Source: Eopsaltria australis (Eukaryota; Chordata; Aves; Passeriformes; Petroicidae). From it: a stretch of 64,000 nt of DNA. This document shows positions 9,101-20,989 of this stretch, in pieces; position 1 is the first letter of the stretch, and each line of letters begins with the position of its first letter. The stretch spans positions 434,001 through 498,000 of the forward strand of contig JAVTVJ010000851.1 in assembly GCA_034509425.1 (NCBI GenBank). The letters are read 5' to 3'. Made by a program: the position numbers and the translations under genes. Under the pieces are notes generated by a model that had not been told where the DNA came from, searched no databases, and saw only the letters and a list, made by a program, of their open reading frames with translations.

Positions 9101-9122
9101 ATAAAGCTAGATAACCGAAAGT
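9101..9122 (+). ncRNA. MIR9-1: Mature miR-9-3p (miR-9*)
   Basis: The 22-base 3' arm product, starting ATAAAGCTAGAT, pairs with the 5p arm through the CTAGATAACC segment. It is identical to the vertebrate sequence as I know it. In mammals this arm is also functional and targets CoREST. Confidence 0.96.
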
Positions 9123-9152
9123 AAAAATAACCCCATTACACGCCTGAGGAGG

Positions 9153-9270
9153 ATGTGGAGAAGAAAGGAAATTCATCAAAAGGAAGAGGAGGAAAAGAAA
9201 AAATTAAAAGGAAAAAAAAAAAAAAAAGAAGAGAAAGGAAATGAGAGGCGGAAAAAATGGGGGAAAAGAC
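9153..9270. repeat. Homopurine (A/G) tract just downstream of mir-9-1
   Basis: About 120 bp almost entirely A and G on the plus strand, including a run of about 17 As near 9213-9227. It begins only 18 bp past the hairpin. Such tracts can form triplexes or RNA:DNA hybrids when transcribed. The plus-strand frame here is a lysine/glutamate low-complexity shadow. Confidence 0.8.
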
Positions 9271-9409
9271 AACTTTCAGAGACTGGAATTAAAACCCGAG
9301 GTAGGATTTTTTTTTTTTTTTTAAGAACCTATTTGCCTCCTGTGATTTTAAGAGTTTACTGATTCTGGGCATGGGAAGAAACCATCTGTATTGAGAAAGA
9401 CAAAGATGT

Positions 9410-9640
9410 TGCCGCTCTCTCCTCGGCCGTTAACTGTAATTGAATTAACAAAGTAAAACTTCCAATCAGATTATGAATTAGTTAAGTCCAGGACCCAGAC
9501 TACAGATCAAGGATGAACTTTCATTGCATAACCAGTCGTAGAGCATCAGAGAATCCATAAATCAATACAGATTACTGTGTTGGATTATCTGTTTAATAAA
9601 GCAGCAACAGAGCAATGTTTATTAATGGTTGTTTTGCAAA
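9410..9640. promoter_or_regulatory. Candidate conserved AT-rich element 3' of mir-9-1
   Basis: About 230 bp of complex AT-rich sequence with many homeodomain-type cores (GTAATTGAATTAAC near 9436, ATTAGTTAAG near 9477, TTTATTAATGG near 9617) and SOX-like ATTG or ACAATG cores. An AATAAA at 9595-9600 could be a polyadenylation signal. The lack of repeats and the dense homeodomain cores are typical of developmental enhancers or of a conserved primary-transcript flank. Conservation is not tested here. Confidence 0.4.
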
Positions 9641-9913
9641 TACGAGTGCTGGATTCTTTTTCCTTTTTTTTCTACCTTCCCTCCCCCCTCTTCCCTATCT
9701 GTTATACAGATACATATATTTTCCTCCTGACAGCTATAACTTGATATCAGTATTAGAAAGAAGGATATGGTGATTTGGAAAATGGTTTTTTGCAGTTTTC
9801 TTTGTTTTTCTTCCCTTGTGTCTCTATCCAAATGCTTTCTTTCTTCTTTTAACCCTTTGTCTATGAACGTTTCTTTGAATGGACTCAAGATTCTAATTTG
9901 AGGATTTACAAAG

Positions 9914-9914
9914 G

Positions 9915-9971
<57 letters not shown>
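9914..9971. repeat. (TA)n microsatellite
   Basis: About 29 TA units with two TAC interruptions near 9940 and 9950. Self-complementary and able to form a cruciform. Confidence 0.95.
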
Positions 9972-9974
9972 AAC

Positions 9975-12900
9975 TTGTGTGTAGAACCGCGTGAGACTAA
10001 TTGGGGAACTTGATTTTGCTTAATTTATCTTCTCTGCAAATTGATGCTGGCTCTTATCCCTCTTTAATGGATTATGTGTCAACCTCTTCCTTATGGAAAC
10101 TGTGATTTTTTTTTTTTTTAATCTGCTCTACTGTAGAAGGGAATTTTGGTTCAGAGGTGAACTGGGTGCTTCCCACTTGCTTTTAATAATCAGACTGGGT
10201 GCCTGAGATGCCGCCTGCAAAACACAGCAACCTATTTGAAAAAGTGTCTTGATCTTGCTTAGAAGAGCACAAAGATCTCATGGTGGATTAAGACAAAATA
10301 ATATCAGAATGATGATTCCAAGGAGGAAAAAAAAAACCCCAAACCAAAAAAGATTTTATAATAATAAAGAGCTAATGTGGGTGATGGCACCTGAACTAAT
10401 TTTGGAAAGGAGCAATTATAGCTTTGTGACTTTATGAAAACTCTCTTGTGAGAGATGTAGAAATGAGCTGACTTCTGACCTGTGCTGGACCCGCTCGTTT
10501 TGCTCATGTGCTCATTGGGATCTTTAAAAAAACCAAAAGGGCAGAAGGAACTGTCCCTGGCACTTCTGTCAGGGAAGGGCTGTAGTGCTGGGTGTGATGT
10601 GAAAGATTTATCCTGCTGATATGATTGCTCGAAATTAATAAACAAGATATTTTTTTCCCCTCACCCATGGCCCTGTAATTCAGAATAATTTAGTATATGT
10701 GTTAACTGGGATCTTGTAATGATCTGCTTGGGGAAAGCTTAGGGAAAACCTTCTTTCCATCTTCCCACTGAGGTTCACCTGAGTGCTGCCATTGTTCCTG
10801 GTGCTGCTCCCGCAGCCCATGTTGACAGTGGCATGGATGTAAGGAAGTTTTTACAAGCTCTTTTTTGATTCCCTGTTCTTTGTTGCCATCCTGCTGCTCC
10901 TTCCTCCTGGGGGGAGTGAAGTGCTGCTCTCCTGGCCAGGCGGTTTGTCCCCAGTCAGAGAGGGACATTGCAGAGAACAGGGCAACAGGGAACCAGCTCC
11001 AGGAGCTTTGGTCCATGGACAGGGAGAGCACCCTCCAAAGAAGAGGAGACATCCTCCATGGATGCTCACACCCTGAGCATCTAGTAGGATGAAGCCGGAC
11101 ACCCTTGGCTTTGGTGACAAAGCGATGACAAAGCTCTCCACATGGAGCTCTCCTCATTCATCGTTCCCAGGCAGCCCAAGCCAGGAGAACTCTTGCTGGT
11201 CCAGCTGGGTGGTTGCCACTCCAGCCAGGCTGGTGGACCGGGATGCGTCTGTGGGCAGACATCAGCACTGAGCAATGGACCAAAGTCTGTGTGTGAAGGG
11301 GTGTGGTGGCTCCCCAGAGGGACGAGGGACTCTTATTCTGGGTGAGCACTGGGAAGCTGCCATGTGCCACCCACCATTGGCCGCTGGCTTCCCTCAAGGA
11401 GGGGGAAAAGCGCCTTTTCTCCAATCAGGGGCTGGGAGCGGTGCTATGCGAGCATCTTTTGGTGTTCCTGGGTGACCAATCCTGGTCTGTGCGGCACTGC
11501 CATAGGCTGATTTTGATGGTGTCACTTCTTGGCTGTAACAAAGGCATGAGCAGAAGTGGGGGATGTAAACTGGGACAAGGACGAAACTCATCCAAGAATT
11601 TAGCAAATCATGTGTGGAGGGCTAGGAGCCAGGGCCAGGAGGTGCCTGTGCTGCTCAGTGATGGAGAGGGTGGGTTTAAAGCCCACCAGGCCCAACCTGG
11701 CTCTCTGGAGCTTGTGCACCTCATTCCCAGCTGCAAAAAGCTCCTTTTAAAATGCTTGTGACCCCCACCACCATTCAGGGACGTGGTGACACTGTGGGGC
11801 TAAAACACCTCCATGTTCATCACCCATCCCTTTGTGCTCCCAGCCTGGCAGGGAAATGGGAACCAGTTCCAGCATACTCACTGCCCCTCAGCTGTTGGAT
11901 GGGTCCCTTGGGGTTCCAGGTGCCACAAGCTTTGCTGCAGTCCCCGGGGCCTGTGGGTGCTGTCAGAGCACGTCGCTCTTCGTCTGAGTGGAATTTCTTT
12001 TTAATTTGAATTTTTGTTGAGGGATGTAATCATTTCCAGTGGCGGGACTGTCCATCTGACTGCGAGCTTGGCTCTCTCCAAGGGCTTTGGAATAGTCTTG
12101 AAACAGCTGATTTTTAATTTTTTTCTCCTTCTCTCCCTGATTTACTCCTGGAGTGGACTAGCAGTAAGCCCTGTGTGTTTGCATGACATTGATCCAAATT
12201 GCAGTTTACATGTGGCCATTTAAGCTTGCTTGGACACTATGATTTGACTGGTTAACACTCAGCACTGTCTACTCTGTTCTCCCTTCCGGCCACATAACTG
12301 CTGGAGACATTAATAGGAGACACACTCGCATGTTTGGGAGCGAGGTATCAGCTCTTCACATCGTTCTCTTGCTTAGCAGCAGTTTGGAGTCGAGGGGGAA
12401 AAGAAGGGAGCAAATGCAATTCTAATTTTTACATGATTCAGTGGGACGTTGAGGAGAACGAGCCTATACAAATATAATTGTTGAAAATTATTAATTTCAC
12501 TCAGTTGATCCCCTTTAGCTTCTGTCTTTAATACTTGTGTTGGCAGTGCAGAAATGCAGCAGAGCAGTTTGTTGCTGAGGCCAAAGCCCTTCTGCACCAC
12601 TCTCCTTGTACGAGTGGCGCGCCGCGGGTCGGGGGACTGGCAAAAGGACAGAAATACTTGTGCTGGTTGGTACTGTCAGTGGATGTGAACTTTTACTTTG
12701 TGATGGATAAAATATGTATGGTTTTGCATTTCATGTTTGAAAATGCTCAGCCCCGAATGATGAAAAGTAGCTAAAAAATGTTTTTAAAAAAATCATGATT
12801 TTGTGGATTTTGACGTGGATTTTTAAAAATCATGATTTTGAGGAAAACAGACGTTTTCCCATTGAAGGAATTCTTCACAGTTTTTTACAACCTCTTACAG

Positions 12901-13985
12901 TTTTAGACTGAAAACAAAAGCAGGCCCTGATGGCTTCGAGGTCTCCCCAGTACGTGAAATGCCCCTTGTCCTCTCGGCACCGTCTCGTGCACCCTGGGTT
13001 GGGCAGGTGTGGAATTGCACTGCAATGGCACCACAAAGAAATCGCACTAATATGATAGAAATTTGTGTTTATCTGTATAGTTTTGAAATACAAAGATAGA
13101 ATTCCTTCCTACAAGCAATCACAGCAGGATTTGGAGGGAGAGGGAATGGTTTTTAGAGATGCCCTCACAGCAGGGCTGGCAGCCAGCAGTGACTTGTTCC
13201 CAGCACCAGTCCTCAAAGCTCTGCTCTCTTTGGGGTGCTGTGTGGCCCAGCTGGTCAGGCCAGGTTTGGGGGATCTCTGTGCCAAGGAAAGTGTGAGGGT
13301 TCCTTCCGTGGGTACCTATGGGGTCAGGAATGCTGATTGAACCCTCCAGCTGCCGGACCGGGGCTGAGAGTGGAGCACATCTTTGTGCTGAGAACAGAGT
13401 CTTTCCTCTTCAAACAATCAGGGCTTCAAACCCCTGAGCGTTTTCAAGGGAGCGATTTTTATGTCGGGATTATGATAAACCGGCTGAGTGGGCGCGCTAA
13501 GCCGCCATAGGAATCAGATCAGGCCCTGCTTTAATTTCAGCAAGTGCCGGGTGTGTGGGAACGGAGGCTGGGGTGATGCTCGGAATTAACCGTCTGGGCT
13601 CTGGGCCGCGGTGCCCCCCGTCTCGGAGCACAGACTGCAGGAGGGGTGCGGGCAGGATCGTGTTGTCCTTGTCGCCGCCGTGGCTTTGCCGGTGGGGTCT
13701 GGCCACTGATGCACGGCACTTCGCAAGGTGCTCTGCAACACCCTGGGGTGATTTTGGGGTAGCCAGTGCCGCTCCCTGTATGGCAGGAGAGGGGATTTCT
13801 TGAATTACCCCGCCCACCCCAGGGTGCAAACGTGGTGCTGGGTGCCCAGCAAACGGGACCGGATGGCTCTCCCGCACCCTGCCCGGGGGAAACGGGTGAC
13901 AGTGCCCCAAGGTGGGTACAGCTGGAAGGAAAATGATGAGCTCTGTGGTCTTCAGGCTGCTGGGGGGAGACGGGCGCCAGCGGGC
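9975..13985. other. Non-coding interval, no gene recognised
   Basis: Mixed composition with GC-rich unique sequence at about 10740-11990 and AT-rich sequence at about 12000-12540 and 12690-13120. The open frames in the GC-rich part overlap on both strands and match no family I know. One short direct duplication (12781-12840) is listed separately. If the upstream promoters are used, the left part could belong to the mir-9-1 primary transcript, but I see no defined exon. Confidence 0.45.
12781..12840. repeat. Short direct duplication containing ATCATGAT
   Basis: Two copies of TTTTTAAAAA(AA)TCATGATTTTG at 12781-12803 and 12820-12840. Each holds the palindrome ATCATGAT. The second copy lacks two As. 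Confidence 0.85.
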
Positions 13986-13989
13986 AGGT

Positions 13990-14330
13990 CGCTCAGATGC
14001 AGCCGGGGTGATTGGATGTGAAAGCGGAGCCGCGGTTCTCGCCGCCCGCGCTGGCAGCTTCGCTGTCCCCATTGCCCGCCGCGGCGGCGGCAGGTTTTGC
14101 TGGCCCAGGCTTGTGTGACAGTGTTGCCAGCATGACGGAGGGGGCCCTAAATATAGTCCTGGGGCCGCATTCCGGCTTGCCCGGCGGGATTTTCAGGGAC
14201 AGATATAGAAAGGGACGTGTGCGTGTGAGTCCCGACACCTCTCCGCTCCCACCTCTCGCTGCAGGAGCTGGGGAAGGGGTGGCGGCCGCCGGGCGCGGGC
14301 AGGATCTGCAGCCGGCAAGGCTGTGATGGC
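13990..14330. promoter_or_regulatory. CpG-rich block with a perfect MEF2 site
   Basis: A CpG-dense block (strongest at 14020-14110 and 14275-14310) carries CTAAATATAG at 14147-14156, a full match to the MEF2 consensus YTAWWWWTAR. It sits between GC-rich flanks reading GGGGCC and CCTGGGGCC. A TATAGAAA-like sequence lies at about 14203. This could be an enhancer or a minor promoter. No exon structure is visible. Confidence 0.4.
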
Positions 14331-17300
14331 CCTGGGTAGTTTTGCAGGAAAAGAGACAGGAAATTTTATTTTAGGGGTCCCATGCCAGCTCTGGAGAGGG
14401 ATGCCCCGAATCCGGGGATTATGGCTGGGGGGTGTCCGTATGTACTGAAATCTGCAAGGCTGATGGGGGGGAGGTCTTGGACCGACACTGCTGACTGAAT
14501 CCATCTCTGGTTATCAGTGGATCACAGTCTCTTGCTCACTGTATAACTCCAGGATTTATTCTGCTACAGCTGAGAGCAGACTTGGACCTGGCATCTGTAA
14601 CTGTACAGCTAAAGCTGTGTAATCCTCACCAAGCATCCACAGCCATGGCTTGAGTTTTGACTTTGGCAGCCCAGGCTAGGTGTAAAAATAATTGTAATTC
14701 CACTTTTAGGGTTTTAATATTGCTGGAGCAGGGACAAAAGGGGCAGTGCCAGGATACTGGTGCAGGAGGAGGGAGCATCCATGTTGGGTGCATCTGCTGG
14801 GTTTAACTGCTTGATCTCGTGCAATGCATTTTTACAGACAAGTGGAGGACATGAGGTGAAGCTTGCTCTGGGATAGGGAGAAAATGCAGGTTCTCAGAGG
14901 GGGGAAAAAGCGCTGATTAATAAGTGTTGGGAATGAAAAAGACTGGATACTCATTGGTGCTGGGATGGCCTGGTTTCGAGCCCTGTGGGCTGTTGGCTCA
15001 CCTTGTGGCCTTGCTTTGTTTAGGTCAAAGCAGGTAAACCAGGTTTAATTTAAACTTCAAGTTTCTGCCTGCTGGAAACTCATCTTTTATTGAAAAAAAA
15101 AACAACCCATAAAAGCTTTTCTGGATCAGTGTGTGAGCTCTGGGAAAGGGAAAGGGGGTCCCTCAGACCCACTTCACCCTTTTGGAGGCACACAGCGCTC
15201 TTTGGGAAGGAGGAAGGGTTGTCCCTAAGGAGTTGCTTTATTTCACCTATTTCTCCCCCTTCATCTTTCAGTAAATTTCTGCTGTTTTGGTCGAGTGAAA
15301 TATTCAGCTTTTACTGTGTTTCATAGGAGTGGATTGTTTTAGGGATTCCCAGGCTGAACCGGGCAGGAATGTGTCTGAGCCAAATAACCTTCCTCTGGCA
15401 TCAGCAGGCACCAGCTGCTTGGGAGGAAAGTGCTTGAAACCCTACAATTATGGGATAATATATTCCAAGAGAGTTTCTTGGCTTTCCATTCCTGAGCTGG
15501 AGAGTTTATATTCCCTCCCTGATCCTTGTAAAATGTTGCTGAACTTGGATGTTCTTGTCACCTGCTCCTTGATGGTGCCGGGAGTGGGGACAATCCTGCA
15601 GCGGCAATTGGCAGGAGCTTGGTCTGGGCAGGAGGGGGAGAAGCCAAATTTTCTGGCATTCGATTTGGATTTGCCTCTGTGACCCTGCTCTTGGGAGAGG
15701 AATCCTATCTTTGAAAAGATTTGGAGGGCCACCAGCTTCCACAGCCACATACAGAGTAAATGGAAAAGTGATGGGGAATGAACAGTATAACCTGGATCGT
15801 TCAAGGGAATTAGGCACATAATTCACTCAGGAACTCTGATTAATCCTGCAGGGCTCTGTCAGTATCCAGAGGACTTTTCTTCCTGCAGAGGCCTGACTAG
15901 AAGGTGCAGCAATTGACCCCTCTGGCTGGGGGGAGGTTTGAGGGCTCGAGATGCTCCACCAGACTGGAGAGGCACCACAGAGAACGGGTGGCCCAGGGCC
16001 ACAGTCCCACCCCACAATTCTGCAGACAAACCCAGCTCCCTGGGGATTTTTCTTTCTTCTTCTCCTTTGTTTTGCCTTTGAACAACAAACTCACTAACAG
16101 ACGCACACACATATTTTTTTCTTCTTCTTCTTTGTAACGAAAAAGGTCTTTTCAATATGAAACCCACCCATGTGCAGGGGAATCAGCAGGGCTGGCTGGG
16201 TTTCTGGAGGTAGAGCTTTCCCATGGAGCTGTACATCCCCTTGATGCTCTTTGCTCTAGAAAACCACTGATTTTTGGAGATGAGACAGCGGGAGGAAGCC
16301 TGGCTGGCCCCTCTGCCCAGCTCGGCTGAGGCTCTGACAGCATCGGGACAAGCTGCCAGAGATGTTGGAGTGAAAGCAAGCTGCCTCCCTCCTCTGGTGC
16401 GAGGGATGGCCACGGAGCAGGTTGCCATGGAGAACCGGGATTATTCTGCGCGCGTGTGTGTGTACAGGGTGGGGGGAACATCGTAATTTTTTTAAAAAAT
16501 ATTTTTGATGGAGCGTGATGCTGTCAGCGGCCGTGCTCACCCGACCTTGGGAGCTGAAACCTCCAACCCCAGCCCCATCCCCTCCTCCCTTCCTTCTGCA
16601 GCCCTAGCTCCTGCCCCAGCCCCTCCATCGGACTCTTATCTCCAATAATCCCCCCGTAAGAGGGCTTTCTGCTTGTTATGACACCCAGTGAAAGCGTGGG
16701 AGAAAGATCCTTTCTTCGCCCTTGTCCTCCACAGCCAGCCACTAGCCTGAATGGGAGGCTTTTTTGTGTCTCTGTGTGCCTGACTAATTGAGCTGAAGGA
16801 CTTGCGTCTGGAAGGGCTTGAAAGGGACTTTTGTTGCCACTGCAGAGTTTGTGGAAGGCGAATGAGCCCTGCTTTCTTAGGGAACGCAGGTCCTGGGCAA
16901 ATTTGACTCTCGAGTGCTCACGCCTCCCAGTTCTTTGGGAAAATTAGAGAAAAAGGGTGGTGCGATTGAATTTTTTGTGTTGTGTGTGGGGTTTTTTTGG
17001 GGGTGATTTTTTCTTTTTTGAGCACTATTGGCAGCCCCAGGCACTGGAGAATTGAGTCTGGCAAAAAAAAAAAAAAAAAATCTGGCCCTAGAAGGTTGGT
17101 GAGCTGGCTGTAAAAAAAAGGGCTTGGTGAGATGAGTTAAAACTGGCTAAAAATAACAGTATCAGGAGCCCTCCAAAAATAACAGTATCGAGAGCCTCTG
17201 CCTCCTGCATTTTTTAATGCCTGATAATCAAAACCGAAATCTTCTCTATGATTCCATGGGAAATTGTTTTGTGGTCCAAGGATGCTTTTGCATCCCACTG

Positions 17301-20220
17301 CATCCTGAGAGGTGACGAGCATCAGCTATCACAAGACAGTTTAAGTGGCTGCTGCAAAAATTCCTCTTTTCCTCTTGGCCTTAACAGGAGCGATGAAAAG
17401 TTGGGATTCTCCCTGAAAGTGCTTTAATTTTTGCTTGGTGTCAAGTGATCCCCAGGTGACTCCTGGCAGCACTGGATAACAGCCCTAGTCCCACATCTTC
17501 CTTTAAACACCCAACATCCTGCTTCAGAGGACCACCAAGAGGTTGTGCCATAGCAGTTTGGGACTTTAAAGGCTCTTTTCCGTTGGGAAGGTTGTTTTGG
17601 GGCAGCTGGACTGTCATCCCTGGTGGTATCTTCTGCTGCACTTTTGTTCCCATCACAGGAATGTGGCGTTTCCGTGTGGCTCTGTCCAGGATATTTTCTC
17701 ATTGCCTTTGCTAATTTTCCATTATCTGATACTGGATTAACTCAAAGACCTTCTCCAGCCTGTTGTTTCCCCATGGTGTGGCCATGCAAAGCCTACTGCT
17801 GAGTGTCTCGCCTTGAAAACACCCTCTGGCAAGGAGGGAATGTGGAGTTTGGGAGGAAAACAGGGCTTTTGAGGCAGAAAACTCCTTGGCATCTGGCAAA
17901 GACTGAGCAGTGGCTTTTTTAGTAGCTGGTGGGAGAAATGAGAAAGAAAAGGGCTGTATGGGGTCACTTTTTCCCTGCTGCTTATTTCCTGTGGCGTGTG
18001 CAGCCCCGACATCTCATTGAGAAGCCGCTTGAAATTATTGTCCATAATATATTTTCAACAAATATATTCCCACTGTAATTGCTCAAACCACCCTCCCTCC
18101 CCGCCTTTTTCCTTCATTCCAAAGATCTTGCAGGTCCCTCCACACAAGGAATTACTGTGGAAGATGCCAGGGTCCATTCCACCCCCTGTGTGAATAAACA
18201 CTCCTAGGGTGTGTTATTGATTTCTAATGACAAGGGATTAAAACGCGTTGAAAGTTGCATTTTTAATGGAGTGATGCAGAGGCTGCAAATGCCTACAGCA
18301 CCTCTTTTCCCACCCTGTGCCCAAAGGCTGCAGCTGAGTGTCTTCAAGAGTTTTCCAGGGCCAAAGAGGTGCATCAAGGATGGGAGAAAACCAGAAAGAA
18401 TGGGTTTGAAATAGATGTGGATATAAGCACTGAAACTTGACAGAGAAGGGAGGTGAAGGCAAAGAAAGGTGAATGAACAGGAGGCCTTCTAGATAAAAAA
18501 AAAGCTATCAAAAATTTAAAAATCACTTTTGGAGATGGAGCCAAACCTCTTTTCATGCGACTCCACTTGGAGTTTTTAAATCCAGCAGTTTCTGCCAACA
18601 TTGTGCTAAACCCAACCTTGGTTTTGTGTCCCACAGCCCGAGGCCCGTCCTGCTGCAGCTCCGGGGATGCCCACGACACCAGGTATTTGTTAATGCATCT
18701 TGACTCGTTACTGTTCCGGGAAATGACAATTTCTGTGCTGTTTGGGTGCTCGGGAGGCAGCATCTGAGGGGTTTGTCCTGTCAGCCCCACGCCAGGATAA
18801 TTCAGTTGTGTTTTGGTCATTAGTGATGAGCAGCTCCGGCCACGCCTGGGCACGGCTGCAGCCACCAGCGTCCTCCAGCCCTTCTCCTACACAGGACTTG
18901 GCTTTTTTCCTCCTTTTTTTTTTCCTGTTTTTTGTTTTGTTTTTTTCTGTTTTGTTTTGGGGTTTTTTTGTTTGTTTTTTTTTTAAATATACTTTCCAAT
19001 AACTAATTAAAAAGGAAAAAAAAATCACTCAGTTCCAGTTTCGGAATGATGTGTGAGCTTGGAAACTGCGGCTTGGAGTCAAAACGAGATGAGGGGTGCA
19101 GAGCAGGGCTCCTGCTCTGGTGGGCTGGAGGCCAGAAGACAGAAATAAACCCAAATTACTGGTGCCTTTTTTAAAATATTATTCATGATTTATTTATTTT
19201 TCCTCTTTTTTTTTTTTTTTTTTTAAGTAGGGAAAGGGGGTTGTCAAAGTGCACACCTCAAGTGTATTTTATCCTCTGCAGAGGCCTTATTAGGCTGGAA
19301 CCAGCTTAATGAAATAAAATGGTTTATTTTTTTATAACTGACCAGTAGTTCTGTGCTCATGCATTTCAGAGCACAGCAAACTGATTCTAAAACAACATTT
19401 TTTATGGTATCTCAAACCAAACCCCTAAAATTTGGGAAATTCTTGCTCTTGCACAGATTACTCCTACTGCACTTAACACCTTACAGCTCAAATAACAAGA
19501 GATTTTGAGTAGATCGGGTAAAAAAGATCAAATGTAAAAGGAGATACAGAAAATAACAAAAAAATCAGGAGGTTTTGGAACAGATAAGAAATTATTCTTG
19601 GGCAAAACACAGCAATAATCCTGAAGTGTTTTATTATTGTGAATCAATGCAACATTGCTATAAAATATTTAGAATTCTGCCATGCATCTATTTCTCCACT
19701 TCACAGCCCATTGTAATTTTCATAATTCCAGCAATCCCAACATTCGGTGAGCACGAGGTCATGCCCGGAATTTCCTTGTTTCAGGGGCCTTCTCATTTTT
19801 GGGGCTGGGACCAGAAATCGGGATTTTTACAAAGGTTTGGAGGAGTGCAGCAGTGGTCCCACACTGATGTCATGCACGTTTGGAACACACTCTGAGCATC
19901 CCAGGACGCTGGACAGGTCACAGGGATGTGGACTGGGGCCCTAGAGCTGCCACTGCCATCCCCCTGCTCCTCCCCAGAGGACCACGGGCTCACCCAGCAC
20001 TGGATGAAATGTAATTTAATATTTTTTTCTCAATGTAAACACTGAAAAAAAAAAAAAGGAAAGAAGAATGGAATCTTGGTGCATTTTGTGACTTTGTTCC
20101 CAGCAAAAGAGCCAGTGGCTGCAAGGCCATCCCGGTGAGCGGGTTCGATGTGAGCAGCCAAACCCTTGTGGCTGCCAGGACCCTTCACTGCTGCACCACC
20201 GGAGGGTTTCACCTTCTGCC
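14330..20220. other. Non-coding interval, no gene recognised
   Basis: About 5.9 kb of mixed sequence with no supported gene. It contains simple tracts (A-run 17062-17079; T-rich 18900-18985; T-run 19207-19225), the 26-bp duplication at 17149-17199, and AT-rich patches at about 14660-15110, 18030-18090, 19140-19340 and 19380-19720. The last of these, with ATAACAAG- and TAAAATATTTAG-like cores, could be regulatory. No transposon fragment was recognised. Confidence 0.45.
17149..17199. repeat. 26-bp tandem duplication
   Basis: Two adjacent copies of a unit beginning AAAAATAACAGTATC, at 17149-17174 and 17175-17199, with small differences in the GAGCC tail. It looks like a recent local duplication. 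Confidence 0.85.
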
Positions 20221-20224
20221 AAGA

Positions 20225-20495
20225 GTGGCCTGCTTCTCTTCTTTCCCTTCCCTTCCTTTTCTTTTCTAACCTTTCCTTTTTTTTCTTTCCCTTACCTGAT
20301 ATTGATTTTATTTTATTTTTCTGTTTATTTTTGTAATTTCCCTTTTTCTTTGTATTCCTTTTTATTTTCCTTTTCAACGTTTCGTTTTTCTTTCATTTTA
20401 TTTTTCCTTTTTTGTTGTTGTTGTTTTTCTATTTTGGCTTTTATTTCTTTGTTTCCTTTTCCCATTTTCATTACCATTTTTTTTCCCCAATTCCG
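20225..20495. repeat. Polypyrimidine (T/C-rich) tract
   Basis: About 270 bp, almost all T and C on the plus strand, built from TTTTCC, CTTTC and TTTCTTT, with a GTTGTTGTT interruption near 20413. The minus-strand frame is a lysine-rich low-complexity shadow. Confidence 0.85.
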
Positions 20496-20740
20496 CTCTT
20501 AAGCCTGCTTTGTCTTGTCTCCTGCCAGAACGTTTAACGAAGGGGCAGCGGCTCCCACGCCAGTAGGGTTTTTATTGTTGTTGTTGGTATTTTCCTGATG
20601 CTTTGTTCCACCCTCCCCACCTCGGTGCCCACCGAGGGGTTCGGGATGGGGTGCCCGGGACAGATTGGGAAGCACAAAGCCCCAAGGAAGACACGAGGGC
20701 TCTTGTTATCGGGGCCGTGCAGGAAAGAGTTAACCCATTA
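20496..20740. other. Short non-coding stretch before the octamer cluster
   Basis: A GTTGTTGTTG run lies at about 20575. GC-rich unique sequence with some CpG follows. Nothing specific is recognised. Confidence 0.4.
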
Positions 20741-20830
20741 GAAATTCCGAGCCCTTCTTCCGATAGTTAAACCTGATTTGCATGCATTTGCATAATGAAT
20801 GTCATTTGCATTCTTGGAGGTTGGCTACTT
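20725..20830 (+). promoter_or_regulatory. Candidate POU-factor enhancer: three perfect octamers in 36 bp
   Basis: ATTTGCAT occurs at 20776-20783, 20786-20793 and 20804-20811, all in the same direction and starting 10 and 18 bp apart (about one and two helical turns). A homeodomain-type CCATTAGAAA lies at about 20735. POU factors such as OCT and BRN types bind this octamer and are central in neural progenitors, where mir-9-1 is active. The cluster sits about 200 bp upstream of a strong CpG island, so it may be promoter-proximal. Motifs are seen directly; binding is inferred. Confidence 0.5.
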
Positions 20831-20989
20831 CTGTGGGAAAAGTCAAAGTGGGATTGCAGGGAGGGTGAAGGGGGGTCGGTGAAGAAAGAAGGCAAGATTT
20901 TTTCCCCGCACCCCCGCGCATCCCTGCCCTTCGCCATCCTCACCCAAACGCTATTTTTCTTCCCCTTTTTCCCCCCATTTTTCCCCCCT

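Larger units (their letters stand above)
9048..9135 (+). ncRNA. MIR9-1: mir-9-1 microRNA precursor hairpin
   Basis: A complete stem-loop of about 88 bases. The 5' arm carries the mature miR-9-5p sequence at 9062-9084, and the 3' arm carries miR-9-3p at 9101-9122. A 16-base loop (9085-9100) separates them. The basal stem, GGGGTTGG at 9048-9055 against AACCCC at 9129-9134, identifies the paralogue as mir-9-1, because mir-9-2 and mir-9-3 have different basal stems. From memory of the human mir-9-1 hairpin, the loop differs at two positions (9092 and 9095) and both arms are unchanged. A CNNC motif (9141-9144) lies 19 bases past the 3p end, near the place where it aids Drosha processing. miR-9 controls neural progenitor proliferation and differentiation by repressing target mRNAs. 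The hairpin is followed directly by a purine-rich tract and an AT-rich block. Confidence 0.98.

Noticed and set aside
11630..11760. Possible CR1 or other LINE piece (GGCCCAACCTGG region)
   Set aside because: The order of conserved CR1 blocks is not present. Only a short chance resemblance.
20130..20160. GGTTCGA sequence suggesting a tRNA B box
   Set aside because: The B box is incomplete (no CC at its end) and there is no cloverleaf.
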